Counted from the stretch's first letter, positions 1 to 12,005 are shown. The stretch: 64,000 bases of DNA from Buxus sempervirens (GCA_947561395.2 OX387190.1:23616858-23680857), one strand, 5' to 3'. Program-made: numbers and translations. Notes: generated from the letters alone by a model not told the origin.

Positions 1-3000
1 TTACTAGTAATGCCCAAACTGGACAGGCTTTTGGTTTCACAGGCATGGGAGGTTTAGGTACCGCATATCTGAAGGCAAGCACATTGCCCAGACTGATTCC
101 TGATCATCACCCAATTATGTTAGAGTGTGGAAATGAAGTAAAAAAGGCATAAGCTTTTTGTTTTGAGGACGTGGTTGGAGAAGAAATTGTTTTTCCTAAG
201 AGTGGAAGTATGATGGAATGATTTGCAATTCTCAAGAGATCCCAGCTACACATTTTGTAGAAAGGCTAAAACCTTGAAGGGGATCACTAAGAAAAAGAAC
301 AATAGGAATTTATAAGTGGATAACAGAACACCTTGGACAAAATCCATGATTTGGACCTCAAGGAAGACAGAGGAGATCTACAGCCAATTAAATGGGATAT
401 GAGGGAGACTCTCACAGTGGATTTCAGGTGCTGGGCAGAGCTCAACAAAATTTGTTGGCGGCAGATTTTGAGAACCTTGTGGCTGAAACTTGGTCATAGA
501 AATACTAGTTTCTTTCATGAATCACAAGTTCGCTAGCTGATTGCAGTGGGTTAACCACATTGTATAGTGGAGGTAGAAGGTCAGATAACAGAAGAAAAGG
601 AAGTGATCAAAAAGTTTGTAACTGACTTCTTCTCAACTTATTTAAGGAAAAGGAGTCATTTAGGAGACTGTGGGAAGTTCTCAAATTTAATGTTCTGTCT
701 GAAGAAGATAGAGATTCCTTTGATAAATATAAATATGCCACTGAGGAAGAGATGAGAGATGTGCTAGGTCAACTGGAAGGTGACAAAGAACCAAGTCCAG
801 GTGGTTTAACTTCAGCCTTTTTTAAGAAGTCCTGGAACATTATCAGAGCTTATTTAGTGAAGGCGGTAAAGAACTTCTTTTCAATGGCTGGTTTTGTAAA
901 AAGTGCAAATGCTTCTTTAATAACTTTAATACCCAAGAAAACAGGGGCTCTAAACTTGAAAGATTTCAGGCCAAACAGTTTAATGAGCAGTGTCTACATG
1001 ATTTTAGCAAAACCACTGAAATGTAAGCCAAAGAAGGTACTTCGAACCGTTATTTCACAAACGCAAAGCAAAGTTTTAAAACTCAGTATCTGGCTCACCA
1101 TTGCGCGGGGCCAATACCAAGTTGACTTGGCCGATGTTGACAGTATCGGTGAGTTTATTTGATTGGGCTCAGAAAAGGCTCAACAAAGACTGGCAAATAC
1201 TGCCGAGTCACATCGGATGATAACAACTGATACTGGTGAGATCTCTGCTCGTCACAACAATTACTGAGTCAACATGGCCGATACAACTCGACATCAATGG
1301 AGTTTTGAAACCCTGACTCAAAAATGCTTTTATTGGGGGTAGGCACACTTTAGATAGAGTATCGATTGCTAGTAATGTTTGGACTCTAGTCTAAGGAGAG
1401 GTGAACAAGTGTTAAAATGCAAACTTGATCTAGAGAATACATATGACTATGTTAATTCAAAGTCCCTGATTTACTTGCTCCAAATGATGAGTATTGGAAG
1501 TAACGGAGAATCTGGATTTTCTCATGTATTTCCACAGAGACTGCGAGTTTTAGCAAGCGGTTCAGGAGATGAATTTTTCAGAACTTCTAAAGGACTGAGA
1601 TTTGAAACAGGATGATCCACTCTCCCTACTCATATTTGTTATTGTTATGGAAGCTCTTAGCCGATTAGTTCAAAATTCTGCCGATCATGGACTTCTTGAG
1701 GGCGCTCAGTTGGGTGTAGGAGAATTTTCCATCACCAATCTCCTATTTTCAGTAAATACTTCGCGTTTTGTGGAGCCTCTCAAAGACTCAAACCCAACTA
1801 CATACTCTTTGAAGTATTTTACCCCCTTTAGAAGCTGTTTCAGGACTGAAAGTAAACCTGCCTAAAAGCCATCCACCTGGCATAGACCTGGAAATTTTGC
1901 CTGCTACTTATTTTATGCAATCCTATTGGTGCTACCATTAAAGAGACAATGGTGTTGGAATCCATAGTGAACCAAATTGAAAAAAAGATTGGCATCTTGG
2001 AAGAGTAGACTCTTATGAAAAGGGAGGAAGTCAACCCAGATTAGGAGCTCTTTGGCTAACCTCCCACCAATTTTCTATTTATTTTAGAACTACCTGTTTC
2101 TACAGCCAATAAAATTGAGGAAATCCATAGAGAATTCTTGAGGAGTGCAGCTGAAGACAAGCATAAATAACATTTAGAAAATGGGGAAGTAGTGTGCAAG
2201 ACCCTCGAGGAAGGAGGTACAGGCCTTAGATTCCTAATCTAGTTCAATAAGGCTCTATTGGCAAAGTGGATACGGCAGTCAAGGAAGGAAAACCAAACCT
2301 TGTAGCATAATCTAGCTTCTAGTTATGGATGCAGACCAGTGGATGGTAACCTTACCCTCTAATGACCCTTTTGGCCTCTTTAGGTTAGCTTGTGGCCTTT
2401 TCATGAAAATATTGGACCAGTTTGAGCATGGCCTTCGATTCGAAGAAGTAACTAGGAACCAGGAGCTAAATTAGACTTTGAAACAATATATGGTGCAGAG
2501 AGCTTACTTTGAAGGATAAGTTTCCCAACATTTAAAAGATTGTTAGATCCGAGGAAGCAAGGATTATCAACATTGTCATATCTTTAGAGTGGCTAATAGG
2601 GTATTGTGTAACACAAGTACATTTACCTTTGCAGAGTGCAATAGGAAGTGACTCAGGATCAGAAGATATTACAACTTCAGATCTGTAGATGGCAAGATGA
2701 CTGATTTGAGGCACAAGAGTTGCTGGTTGAGAGCATCAAGTATAAACCAATAAAGGAGAAGGCTGAGAGGATTGCTCTCCTGAAGAAGGAGATGACACTG
2801 GTACAAAAGATGGAGACGACACTGTTTCCAGAGACAAAGGAGAAACACCAGTTGGAAGATACAACGAGTGGAAAGGAACAAGAGAATGGGCATGGCCACT
2901 AATGTACTCTTGAGACACTACTGTTGGAAAATATGGTGAGGACTCATCAGAAGTAACATTAGCACATACAAAGTAGTCTACGTGATAGATACCCATCAAT

Positions 3001-3890
3001 TTTCAGCATTTGCAGAAATCGGCAGGCTTTAGTTAGTGAAAACATGACTATTAGTGAAGCTGGAGTGGTTTGGAACGTGGAATTAAGAAGACTTCTACTA
3101 GATTGGGAAGTAAATGACTATGTGGAGTTGATGTCTGAGTTATATACAAAGCAAGTGGGTCAAGGGGATGATACCAGAACATGGACTAAAGCTAAATCAA
3201 GAACATTCTCAATTACATCAGCCTTTACAGAGATGGTTTCTACAGGTTTGAAATTTCAGGCTTCTAGTCTGATTTGGGCACAGGGTATTCCAAACAAAGT
3301 GGGTTTCTTTATGTGGGCAGCAGCTCTTGACAAAATCCTATAGTTAAACCATTTGAAGAGTAGGGGTTGGCAGTTCCCTAATAGATGTATCATATGCAAA
3401 GAGAATGAAGAATCAGTGGACCACCTATTACTTCATTGTTCAGGAGCCTCTAGACTATGGAACATGATTCCAGTGAGGATGGACATTTGTTGGACACAAC
3501 CTGAAACTTTCAGACAATCTCTGGAATCTTGGAGAAGTTTCAAAGGAAAAGCTTGCAGGGACCTGATTTGGAAATCGTCGCCAGCAGCCATAGCATGGGT
3601 CTTATGGGGAGAGAGAAATCGTAGGATTTTCAAGGATGTCGAGAGGGATTGGTCTTACGTGGAAAGAAAAGTCTTGAAAGTGATTCACAGCTGGTTAGTG
3701 GAACAACCTTCAATGAAAGACATACTACTAGAAGATTTCCTGGGTTGCTCAAGATTTGCAGGATTGTAAAAGGGTTATCCACTTGCGAATTGGAGGGGTC
3801 TTTGGTACACTGTTTGTGTACTTGTAGTTCTCTTTCCTTATATATTATAGCTATAATAAAATCTTATTTACCAATCAAAAAAATAAATTA
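1..3890 (+). mobile_element. Decayed L1-type LINE, ORF2 remnant
   Basis: This is the remains of a non-LTR retrotransposon ORF2, cut by the left edge. Base 1 onward still reads as the end of the endonuclease domain (a SDHHP-like stretch near 105-115). Reverse transcriptase pieces follow at about 560-1,067 and 1,321-2,030; the second has a GDPLSLL-like core near 1,610 (translated QDDPLSLL). The thumb region is near 2,040-2,270. The C-terminal zinc-binding zf-RVT domain is at about 3,030-3,770, with a Cys-x2-Cys...His-x4-His-Cys-like pattern near 3,390-3,440 and a WVLWGERNRRIF motif near 3,600. The 3' end at about 3,890 is A-rich. Many stops and frame changes separate the pieces, so it is dead. 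About 2,330-2,985 does not read as LINE and may be an inserted or badly decayed stretch. It probably lies in a SEC24 intron. Confidence 0.85.
1068..1320. mobile_element. MITE-like insertion in the LINE
   Basis: The LINE reverse transcriptase frame is interrupted here: the ISQTQ part ends near 1,067 and the NAFIGG-like part resumes near 1,321. The insert begins near GTTTTAAAACTC and ends near GAGTTTTGAAAC, which are inverted repeats with one mismatch. It is flanked by similar 6-mers (CGCAAA and CTCAAA) that may be a diverged target duplication. The inside is rich in GTATCGG/CCGATAC-like words. Family not assigned. Confidence 0.5.
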
Positions 3891-3904
3891 ACCTTTTTGT
3901 GTCT

Positions 3905-4560
3905 AAGATTAAGAGTAACCATGGAAAACACATTTCATAGACCAAGATCAAGTTCGTCACAACTAGGACCAAAAGCATGAACCTATCAGACACACCCAAA
4001 AACTTTTAGTAGCAAATAGTAGGGGGCAAAGGATGGAAATAGACAAGAAAAAGGAAACAAACCATCCAAAACAGAGGACGGCATGCAATTAATGAGATAG
4101 CAAGCAGTAAGGATAGCATCACTTCGGAAACGTTTGGGGCCAAGTGTATGACATAAAAGAGTACGGATAACTTATAACAAGTGACAATTTCTGCATTCCA
4201 CTAACCCATTTTGCTGTGGGGTAGATGCACAAGATGTTTAATGAATGATACCTTTAGAAGAAAGATAGGATGCAATATAAGTACACTCATATTCCTTGGC
4301 ATTATCCAACCGCAAAATATGAATTTGCTGATTAAATTGAGTTTTTATTTGAGCACAAAAAAACTTGAAAGATAGATAACTCAGAACAATTTTTCATTAA
4401 GAATATCCAAGTCATACAAGAAAAATCATCCACAGAAGTAACAAAATACTGAAGTTTATTTGATTGAATATGAATTAGTCCCCAAACCTCATAATGAACT
4501 AACTCAAATGGACTAGAAACATAGTTAACAGTTCTTCAAGGAAAAGAACTATTAGCTACG
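3905..4560 (-). mobile_element. Ty1/copia retrotransposon fossil (integrase region)
   Basis: Read on the minus strand, this stretch matches the integrase core region of Ty1/copia elements. There are recognisable stretches of the type LRLDNAKEY and HQTSCASTPQQNG, and downstream a MPSSVL...FGCV-like stretch. No LTRs or other parts were found around it. It is an old, broken fragment with several breaks, probably within a SEC24 intron. Confidence 0.7.
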
Positions 4561-4965
4561 ACAACTCAACTATGATCATAGGGCCCAGCATACGACAACT
4601 CAACTATGATCATCAACCACCCAATCATCCCCACAACACACCCTCAACCTCCTATCCTCCAATATACTCCCTTCTCGCCCCAAATGGCCCACATATATTC
4701 AATGACTAAGGAATTCAAAAAATCATACTGAAGAAAAATATCAGCAGCTGTCCCCCTTGCCCCATATGCATTACATACTTTATCATCTGTGCAGTAACCA
4801 ATAAAATCTATCCTCCACTGAGTTCAGCTAGGATGTTGCTTACAAACAACGAGGAATGATAAGAAATCAATCCCCTAATCATACAACTACTACTAGAACT
4901 TCAAGCCCTAGAGAATCACTAAGCAAACCCCATTATCATCATTTTCTTTTTCTTTTTCTTATTTT

Positions 4966-5000
<35 letters not shown>

Positions 5001-5849
5001 CAAGCAAAAACAACTTGAAAAATGGTTCCAGCAACAATAATGAAATGTCATGTCCCAACTAATAATTTGTTCCTATACATAAGTACAACCAGAATGTAAG
5101 CTTCTTTTAACTTTAGTCAGAAGCACCCCAACAACCAATTCAGTAATTTCACGCCAAAATATATTTAATAATTAGGTGCCACCAAGGTTTTACATTTTGT
5201 ATTTTGCCCAAACTTCACTGGGCATGCCGAGAAATCTAGGGAAAAATAATTCCCTATAATTTCCCCATTTGGGGAAATTTCGCCAGATTTCGCTGGCATG
5301 CCGCTAGATTTTGCCTGCATGCCACCAATTTCGCCGGCATGCCACCAGATTTCACCGTTATGCCACCAATTTCTCCGGCATAAAGGGAAAAAGCCAGAGA
5401 AGGACTTTTTAATTCCAATTTCATGCCGCTACCCCCCTGAAAAACTAAATTTCGCTGGCATACACTGGGTGCCGCTACTTTGGCATATGTTTAACTCAGG
5501 GATAAGTATAAGCAGAAACACTCTTTTTTTCAAAAAAAAAAAGACTAAAGAATGGTTTAATTCATGGAAAGTGTAATCAAAATCCATCAATCTATCGTAA
5601 GCAGAAGCGGTCTTTTTTCTAATTGAACAGAGTTATGCTACACCCAATTGTTATCCTTCAACATTAACATAAAGACTAAAAAGGGCAACTAATTTTTCAG
5701 CATTGATTATAAACATCAGATTGTGGTGCCACATTTTCACAAGCATACAATTGAAGCTACCTCAACAACCAGAAGTTACAAAACCCAGATATGCATTACA
5801 GATTATATTAAATAAAAAATCAAAAAAGAACAAGGAAAAGTTGCATTAC
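4561..5849. other. Intronic or intergenic stretch, no gene seen
   Basis: No coding exon was recognised. It holds a (TA)n microsatellite at about 4,969-4,996 and, at 5,215-5,480, a run of short repeated words of the type CATGCCNCCAATTTCGCC. The SEC24 exon that should follow (the zinc-finger exon, VVDFG...CSRCKGY in the family) is not in this stretch on either strand, so the gene's next exon should lie left of the window. Confidence 0.5.
5215..5480. repeat. Short interspersed CATGCC/TTTCGCC repeats
   Basis: The words GGCATGCC and ATTTCGCC(A/G) recur about every 20-40 bases, roughly seven times, in a GC-richer island than the surrounding DNA. A related-looking stretch with CATGCCGG and TTTCGCCGACA occurs near 49,440-49,640. 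Family unknown. Confidence 0.4.
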
Positions 5850-8800
5850 TTGGATGGGCTCTTCAGAAGGATGAGGAAGAGCCAAAGGTTGAACCATCAG
5901 ATCTAGCATCATGCTAGAAGTTGTCAAAAGGTCACCGGTGCATGGAATCTATTGAAAACACAGAAGAATAAAATATTAACATAAAGATTTCATGATTATT
6001 CGAAATAAAAATATAGATACATAGACCATATAAGTATAATTATAAATTAAGTTTTCAGATCCTGATATTACCTGATTAATGGTACACCTCATGTAACGCG
6101 GACTGCAGTTCCCAGTGTCCTTAACAACGTAGTCACATGTAGCAGGCTTCAAAAAAGGGAAGGCTCATGCCACTCAGAACAAGAAATAACAAATAGTTCC
6201 TACACTTATCAGAATATCTAGTGCTACGCAAGTGAAAATAACAATGAAGAATTAATAGCCAAAGTATTAGCAACACTTAGCACATCTTTCAAATTATGCA
6301 AATGCTATATTTTCCCATAACAATTTCAATGCTGTAAACAGTATACCGGAGGTGGGTTGGCCTGATTGCCCTGACGAGTTTCGTACACTATGACCGAGGA
6401 ACTCGGCATGGGCCGAGGGATTTGATTAGGATCAATCTTTGAGGGCCCTGCAACAGGAGCTCCAGCCACTGGCAAGTGACCCATGGCAGGCGGTACAGCA
6501 GTCACAGATTGAGTTGGAGGTGGTGGTGGCATGCCAAACATTCTAGGTGGTTGCATAGTACCAGGAATTGGAGGAGCCACCTAAAATCAATCACAACTTA
6601 AATTCCGAATTTCATACAAAAAACCAAAAAAATTATAATTTCCAACATAACTTGAGATAAAGGACTACATATTTGTTAGTAATATTGTTATACTTGATAT
6701 TAATATGGAAATAAAAAAGTACATGTAAGAGATAATACAACAGGGTACACAAATAAAAATACAGATAATTATATAAGACTCTACAAGATTCTTGACAAAC
6801 CTAACTGTAAGGACAGATTGGAAGTTCCACCATTAAGGCTACAGAATCAGCATTCAGTTCAATATTGGAAGGCTAGAAATTCAATATAAAGTTGCAAGGA
6901 GGAAAAATCACTGAGACAAACAGAATTTATATTAATCCATCCATTGCTTCATTCAACCCTTTAAAGTGGAAATAATCAATAAAAAATTCAAAAATCCAGG
7001 ATTTCACTTGCACAGAAACGATCCCGATAAATAACCAAAAAAAACTTGGCATCTAGAAGTGCAGAAAGAAAATCTCCTTGCAGTATGAGAACAACAAGAA
7101 GAGAATAAAATAAATTCCCACAAGATCAGTATACCTTCTAAACATAAGATGGAGCACCATTTTATTCGAGGAAGGAGCTTCCATTCCTTCAAGAAAACAT
7201 TTCAAAGGGAGATAAAATCTTGTGTGTGTGCATGATATCACTGTTGTTGACTTATCTCTCTCTCTCTCTCTCTGAGATACAAAGGGCCGAATTCTCCCCC
7301 TCCTTGGTTTATAGAATAGAAGAAAGACCTTAATTAGAAATGACCTTTACTCTCAAACATCCATATCCATCTATCCTGCCCTTGCCTTACCTTCATTAAC
7401 TGTATCAACATTAGCAACAACACCATTGAATTCAACTCATGATCAAGAAGTGGTCTTCTACATACAAAGTCTATGCTAGCTCATGCGCATGCATTCTCAC
7501 AACTTCTCTTACCCAAGCTCATCTATTCTAAGCGACCATGAAAATATTTTTCAAAAATTGTTGCCTCAAGGGAAGATCTCTGAACAAAGTATTCTCACAA
7601 AACCCTAGACCCCAGAAATTACGGTAAGGGTGAAGCAATTGTAAGAATTTAGAATCATGAGATTCCTAAAAGCAATCAATTCCATTATCTTGGATATCAA
7701 TAAAACAAAGGATATTGACAAGAATGTTGTGAAAAAAAAATTAAAGCTTGATTGCTTAAATGGAGAGGTGCTTCTAGATTATCATGTGATTGACATGTTC
7801 CATTCAAAATAGAAGGAAAATTTTATAGGGCAGCTCTTAGGCCTGTTGTTATGTATGGATCAAAATACGGGGCTACAATGAAGTAACATCTGCATATCAT
7901 AGGAGCAATAAAAACAAGAATGTTAAGATGGACATGCAAGAAGACTAAGAAAGACAATATAAACACTAAGTACATCCAAAAGCATCTAGGTGTTGCCCAA
8001 ATAGGAGAAAAGGTAAATGAAAGTATGTTAAGGTGATATCAATGTAAAAAAATAAGAACCAGCTATGAAAGATCCGAGGATACGCATTTATAAGAATCTA
8101 AAAAAGCGAAGGGAAGACTAAAAACAACCTAGATGAAGTCAATCAAAAAGGATTTCGATACACAATCTAAATGAAGATGCATTCATCAATAAAATGGGAT
8201 GGAGAAGGGGCCTTGTTTTGCCAACCAAACTAATTGGGGTAAATCATTGTCATTATCATACGTTTTCCTAATAAAAAATCCCTCTCGTGTTAGATCTACA
8301 CTATTTATCTAGACTATTTTAATTTTTCATCATCCACCTTTTCTCAACAATAGTTTATGAATTTTATATGTTTCCAATAAATATTTACCTTCTTTTGAAC
8401 TTACTATCAAAAAGTTACCTTAGACTTGTAAAGCCTTAAGGCTTCTTCTCATTTATTCATTTATATCAACTTACTATCAAAAAGTTCCTAAACTAAGAAA
8501 TTGTAAAACCTTGAGGCATACACCTCACTTGTTCAAGCCAATCAGACTTGTCAAGTTTCAACAACTCATGCATTTAAAATCTCAGTACCTAGTTAATATG
8601 CTTCTCTAACTTATCATGCATCCCTAAAAATCCACCCAAAACCATTCACACTTGTGATTGCAAGAAATTACACTAAGGCTGTGTTTGGAACCCTGGGTTT
8701 GGGGAGAAAAGAAAAGAAAATGCTAAAATTTTCTTTTCTCTTGTTTGGTTAAAACGAAGGAAAGTGAGATTTGAAGGTGCTTTCCAACTTAGGCGGCAAA

Positions 8801-10438
8801 GCCTCAGGTAGTCATACCTAAGGCCTAGGATCTAATCCTGCCTACAACCCTCAAACCCCCTTAAAAATACTTACCTTCCAAAAATAAAAAATAAAGTGAG
8901 ATTTTCTCCCCAAATTTTCTCTCCCTCTTTCTCTCCAATGTAAAAAATTTTCTTCCGAAAAGGTTGAGATTTTGAAAGAAAAGAAAATTCAACGTCACTT
9001 ATCACTACTCACACCACCCACCCACCCCCACCACTACCACCACCACCACAACCCACCACCACCACCACCCCACCAATGCCCACCAACACCACCACCCCTA
9101 CTACCCCGCAACCATCACCACCCACCACCACCGCCAACCACCACCACCACCCACCACCATTGCTGCCGCCGTCGTCGCCACCCCACCAACCCTACCAGCA
9201 CCCGCCCACTCTTACTCGCCTTCACCCACCACTCCAACCCATCATCTTATTAAAATATATTCTTCTTTTCTTCTCATTTCTCATCTCATCCAAACACCGG
9301 AAAAGAAAAGAAAATCAACTTTCTTTTTTCTCTTCTTTTCTTCTTAGCTTTCTTTTATTTTCCCCCCAAATTCAAGGCTCCAAATACAGCCTAAAGATTC
9401 AGTGAAAGGACTCAACGCATTCTTCAAAATATCAACTGCTCATATTTTTCAGGTTTTCCTCGGTGAAAAAATAAAACAAATTCCATGTCAATAAAAAACA
9501 AATTCCAGATTATTGACATGGACGAGGCAAACTTTTATTTGATCACCAAGAGAAAAAAAAGGATATTAGCATGCATTAGTTTGACCGCTTCACATCAACC
9601 ATTTGACTAGATAGGTGGCTCAGACAAGATCAATCATGGTATACATATACATATTAGCAAGAAAAATGAAAATGATTCTCAAACTCACCTGCCGGGGTTG
9701 TGACTGCCACATGTGAGAGCCAAATGAGGAAGATGTTGGTGGTGGAATGCCCTGACTTGTAGCTGAAAAAACCGGTCCTGGTTGCGAGGGAAAACCTTGC
9801 GGAGCACTAGTTGCCGGACCTCCAGGGAAAGGGTGCATGCTTGGAGGTGGGGGAACCCTGGTTGACATCATTGCTGGTGGAGGTCCAAAGGGTGGTTGTT
9901 GGGTGCTACCAACAGAAGGAAATCGGGGAGCACCGGGCAAGGCCCCTGATGCAAACATGGGTGGTCCATTGCTAATTGGACGCGGCGCATTCGAAGAAGG
10001 CATAACTGGACTCGACGCAACAGGCATGGATGGAAAAGCACTGGGTGGTGGTGGCCTAGAGCTAAATGGAGGGGGCTGAGTGCTAGGAGCACCCAATGGC
10101 CTTCCAGTAGGAGCACTTGAGGCAAATGCTGCTTGAGGAGGGACGGATAGAGGTGGGCTGGCCCTTGGTAAACCAGCCGGCGGTGGACCAGGGCGAGAAA
10201 TTGGTGAACCACCGATAAATGCAGATGAAGGAGGAGCTACTGGAGCTGCAGAAGGGAATGGTGGCTGACCAAAGGGTGGAGGCCGCGGGCCGGGTGGATT
10301 GGTTGCCACAGGTGGGCTATTGATTTGAAGGTTTTGCATATTCTCGGATAGAGAATCAGAATTTCTCTGAACATTCGGGTTGAAATTAGGAGGATAATTT
10401 CCGGGTCTTGGTACCCCTCGGGGCACAGGAGAAGCCAT
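5850..10438 (-). CDS. SEC24: SEC24-like COPII coat protein, 5' part (four exons)
   Basis: SEC24 is the cargo-binding subunit of the COPII coat that buds vesicles from the endoplasmic reticulum. The start codon is at 10,438. Exons are 10,438-9,689, 6,580-6,347, 6,146-6,072 and 5,948-5,850; all junctions are GT-AG and every exon is a multiple of three. The first 328 residues are a disordered Pro/Gly/Ser-rich tail typical of plant SEC24C/CEF-type proteins. The last two exons carry the hallmark start of the conserved core, with NCSPRYMRCTINQ joined to IPCTGDLL and then MVQPLALPHPSEEPIQ. The zinc finger, trunk, helical and gelsolin domains are not in the window, so the gene runs left beyond base 1 or is truncated. 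Intron 1 is 3.1 kb and transposon-filled. Assignment to SEC24 is firm; the paralogue is inferred from the long proline-rich N-terminus. Confidence 0.9.
7254..7273. repeat. (CT)n microsatellite
   Basis: A short uninterrupted CT dinucleotide run in SEC24 intron 1. Confidence 0.9.
7745..8265 (+). mobile_element. RTE-type LINE remnant (3' end)
   Basis: Read on the plus strand with frame changes, this stretch matches the C-terminal part of RTE-clade reverse transcriptases: LRPVVMYGS, then a TRMLRWTCKKTKKDN stretch, then a HLGVAQIGEKV-like stretch. It ends near the conserved GW-RG-V-PTKLIGVN tail. It sits in SEC24 intron 1 in the opposite orientation to the gene. It is decayed by several stops and frame changes. 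Confidence 0.7.
8677..9391. mobile_element. Tourist-like MITE with TAA target duplication
   Basis: The ends are inverted repeats: GGCTGTGTTTGGAACCCTG at the left pairs with the complement of the right end (GGCTGTATTTGGAGCCTTG), and the similarity continues for about 35 bases. TAA flanks both sides (8,674-8,676 and 9,392-9,394), the target size and sequence of PIF/Harbinger (Tourist) elements. The middle holds a CCA/CCACC-rich tract at about 9,010-9,240, which creates long but meaningless proline/histidine reading frames. A SINE-like insert lies at 8,773-8,892. It lies in SEC24 intron 1. Confidence 0.75.
8773..8892 (+). mobile_element. tRNA-derived SINE nested in the MITE
   Basis: This 120-bp insert is flanked by a perfect 12-bp direct repeat, AAAGTGAGATTT, at 8,761-8,772 and 8,893-8,904. 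It ends in an A-rich tail. An internal GATCTAATCC stretch resembles a pol III B box (GGTTCGAATCC), and a weaker A-box-like stretch lies upstream. Length, tail, boxes and target duplication all fit a SINE. It is too degenerate to be a working tRNA gene. Confidence 0.7.
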
Positions 10439-10975
10439 GGAAAACCAAAAACAGATCTAGATCTCTTCTTCTTCAGAAATCCCTTATAAAAATGTATTCT
10501 GCAAATGCAACAGAAATAAGCCTATAACTGAAACTGTTCAATCAAAAATTATCTACGAAATTAATGCGGAACTCGCAGTATATACGTTTAATCCAGCCTA
10601 CAATTCCGTTATAAAAGTGAATTTGTAGAAAAGAAAAAATAAATCCATGAAAAGAAAAGAATTTGGATGAAATGACAATCAAACCTTGAATCGGAGGCTC
10701 TCCGCGGCTCCTCGAACGAAATAAAAACCGATCGATCAAATTCGTCAAGCTACAGGTGTGTCCTTAGATCTCTCCGCCAACAGAACTTGCAGGAGATTTT
10801 TAAGCTTCGGAAGAAATAGAAATTAGGGTTTTAAAAAAGAGAGATCTCGGATTATTAGGGTTTTGAAGGAGAAGCCGAAGGTAACACCCGAAGAAGAACT
10901 GAAGGTTTTACGGAAAGGACGACTGGAATTGGCCTCCTAACGAGCACATTGAAGAAGACCCGGCCATTAAATACA
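10439..10975 (-). promoter_or_regulatory. SEC24 5' UTR and promoter region
   Basis: Upstream of the SEC24 start, two telo-box motifs (AAACCCTAA on the minus strand) lie at about 10,823-10,831 and 10,855-10,863. Such boxes are common in the 5' leaders of growth-related plant genes. A TATTTAATG stretch near 10,965-10,974 could be a weak TATA box. A 5' UTR intron is possible (CAAG|GT near 10,684 to an AG near 10,460). None of these is certain. Confidence 0.4.
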
Positions 10976-11767
10976 TTCCTTTTAAGTGAAACGAAAAATA
11001 ACTTGCAATTACAGACGTCCGGAAATGTATCCTACACAACTGCGGCGATGTATGGATGATGCGATCGCACACGCAAAACGCCAGGATCCCACCGACTAAA
11101 ATGTGCAAGTTTCCAAAATAGTTTTTATAGAGATTTATTAATGCAAGTTTCCAAAACGGTCTTATTAATAAAAATGTACAATAGTTAAAACTACCTCAAA
11201 ATTTTAAAAACTTAACAATCAATCGCAAAACTGTTCCTCCCCTTCTTCCTCTTTCTGCATCCGTATAATACTACACGTGCATTTAGCTAGTGTATCTAGT
11301 TATAGCACCGAAATGTGTCTTATAGACCATCATCTGGTACATGAGAATTCAAAAAAAATCATATGATGTTGGCATCAAATTCCAATTCCATATACAATGG
11401 AATTACTTCCCTAACAAATAATTCATATTTGGCCAAATGCCCAAAAGCTGGAAAGATTGTATGAGAGTATTTTTGAAATCCAAGCTAAGATGCATAAACA
11501 GCAAAATTAGCCATTGTTTAGATGGAATTCTAAAAAGGCACTACTTGGAAGGTTTAAAAACCTTTTTCAAATGCTAGAGTTTCTAACAAAATTTTTATTT
11601 TCTTAAGAATTTTACTTCTTTAATTCTTGAGCTATAGATTTATAAATTCTCAATACAAATTTCGTTAGATATAATATCTCATATTCAACATGAAATTAAG
11701 GGGAAGAATTGATATCAGGCTGCAAAATCTAATGTATAAAGGTTAGGTTAGAGAATGTATGTCATTT
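10976..11767. other. AT-rich intergenic stretch
   Basis: No gene, RNA or clear repeat was recognised between the SEC24 promoter and the Tat element. An ACACGTGCATTTAGCTAG stretch near 11,273-11,290 resembles stretches near 39,700 (see findings). Confidence 0.4.
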
Positions 11768-11772
11768 GTTAG
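11768..11772. repeat. Target-site duplication GTTAG (left)
   Basis: GTTAG directly before the 5' LTR equals the five bases directly after the 3' LTR at 34,600-34,604. The 5-bp size is typical of Ty3/gypsy integration. Confidence 0.95.
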
Positions 11773-11862
11773 TGTAGACACCCCAAATTGCACAAACAAT
11801 CATCAAAAATCATTATCTCCTGGAAAGCCAGCACAGAATTTGAAGAAAATAAACTTTTACCT

Positions 11863-12005
11863 GTATCCGGATTGAGTATCCGGATACAAGTACCCTTTCC
11901 CGTATCCGGATAGTCATACCGGATACGTGTGAGCCTTAGCGTATCCGGTACCATGTACCGGATACCTTAAGGCCCTTTGTTATCCGGTCTGATATACCGG
12001 ATACC
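11863..12005 (+). promoter_or_regulatory. Palindrome array in the LTR (four TATCCGG/CCGGATA units)
   Basis: Four imperfect palindromes of about 25 bp, spaced about 40 bp apart, each with a TATCCGG half and a CCGGATA half around a 4-7 bp centre. They lie 155-300 bp upstream of the LTR TATA box. The same unit recurs at 15,436-15,575, 27,182-27,326 and 31,650-31,713 inside the element. The position suggests operator-like protein binding sites; that role is inferred. Confidence 0.7.

Noticed and set aside
8773-8892. Possible tRNA gene
   Set aside because: Box-like stretches are degenerate, no cloverleaf is evident, and the target duplication and A-tail show a SINE.
8972-9405. Proline/histidine-rich open frames
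   Set aside because: They are translations of the CCA-rich tract inside a MITE; no codon structure, no homologue expected.
9837-10079. Glycine-rich plus-strand frame
   Set aside because: The complement of the proline-rich SEC24 exon 1.
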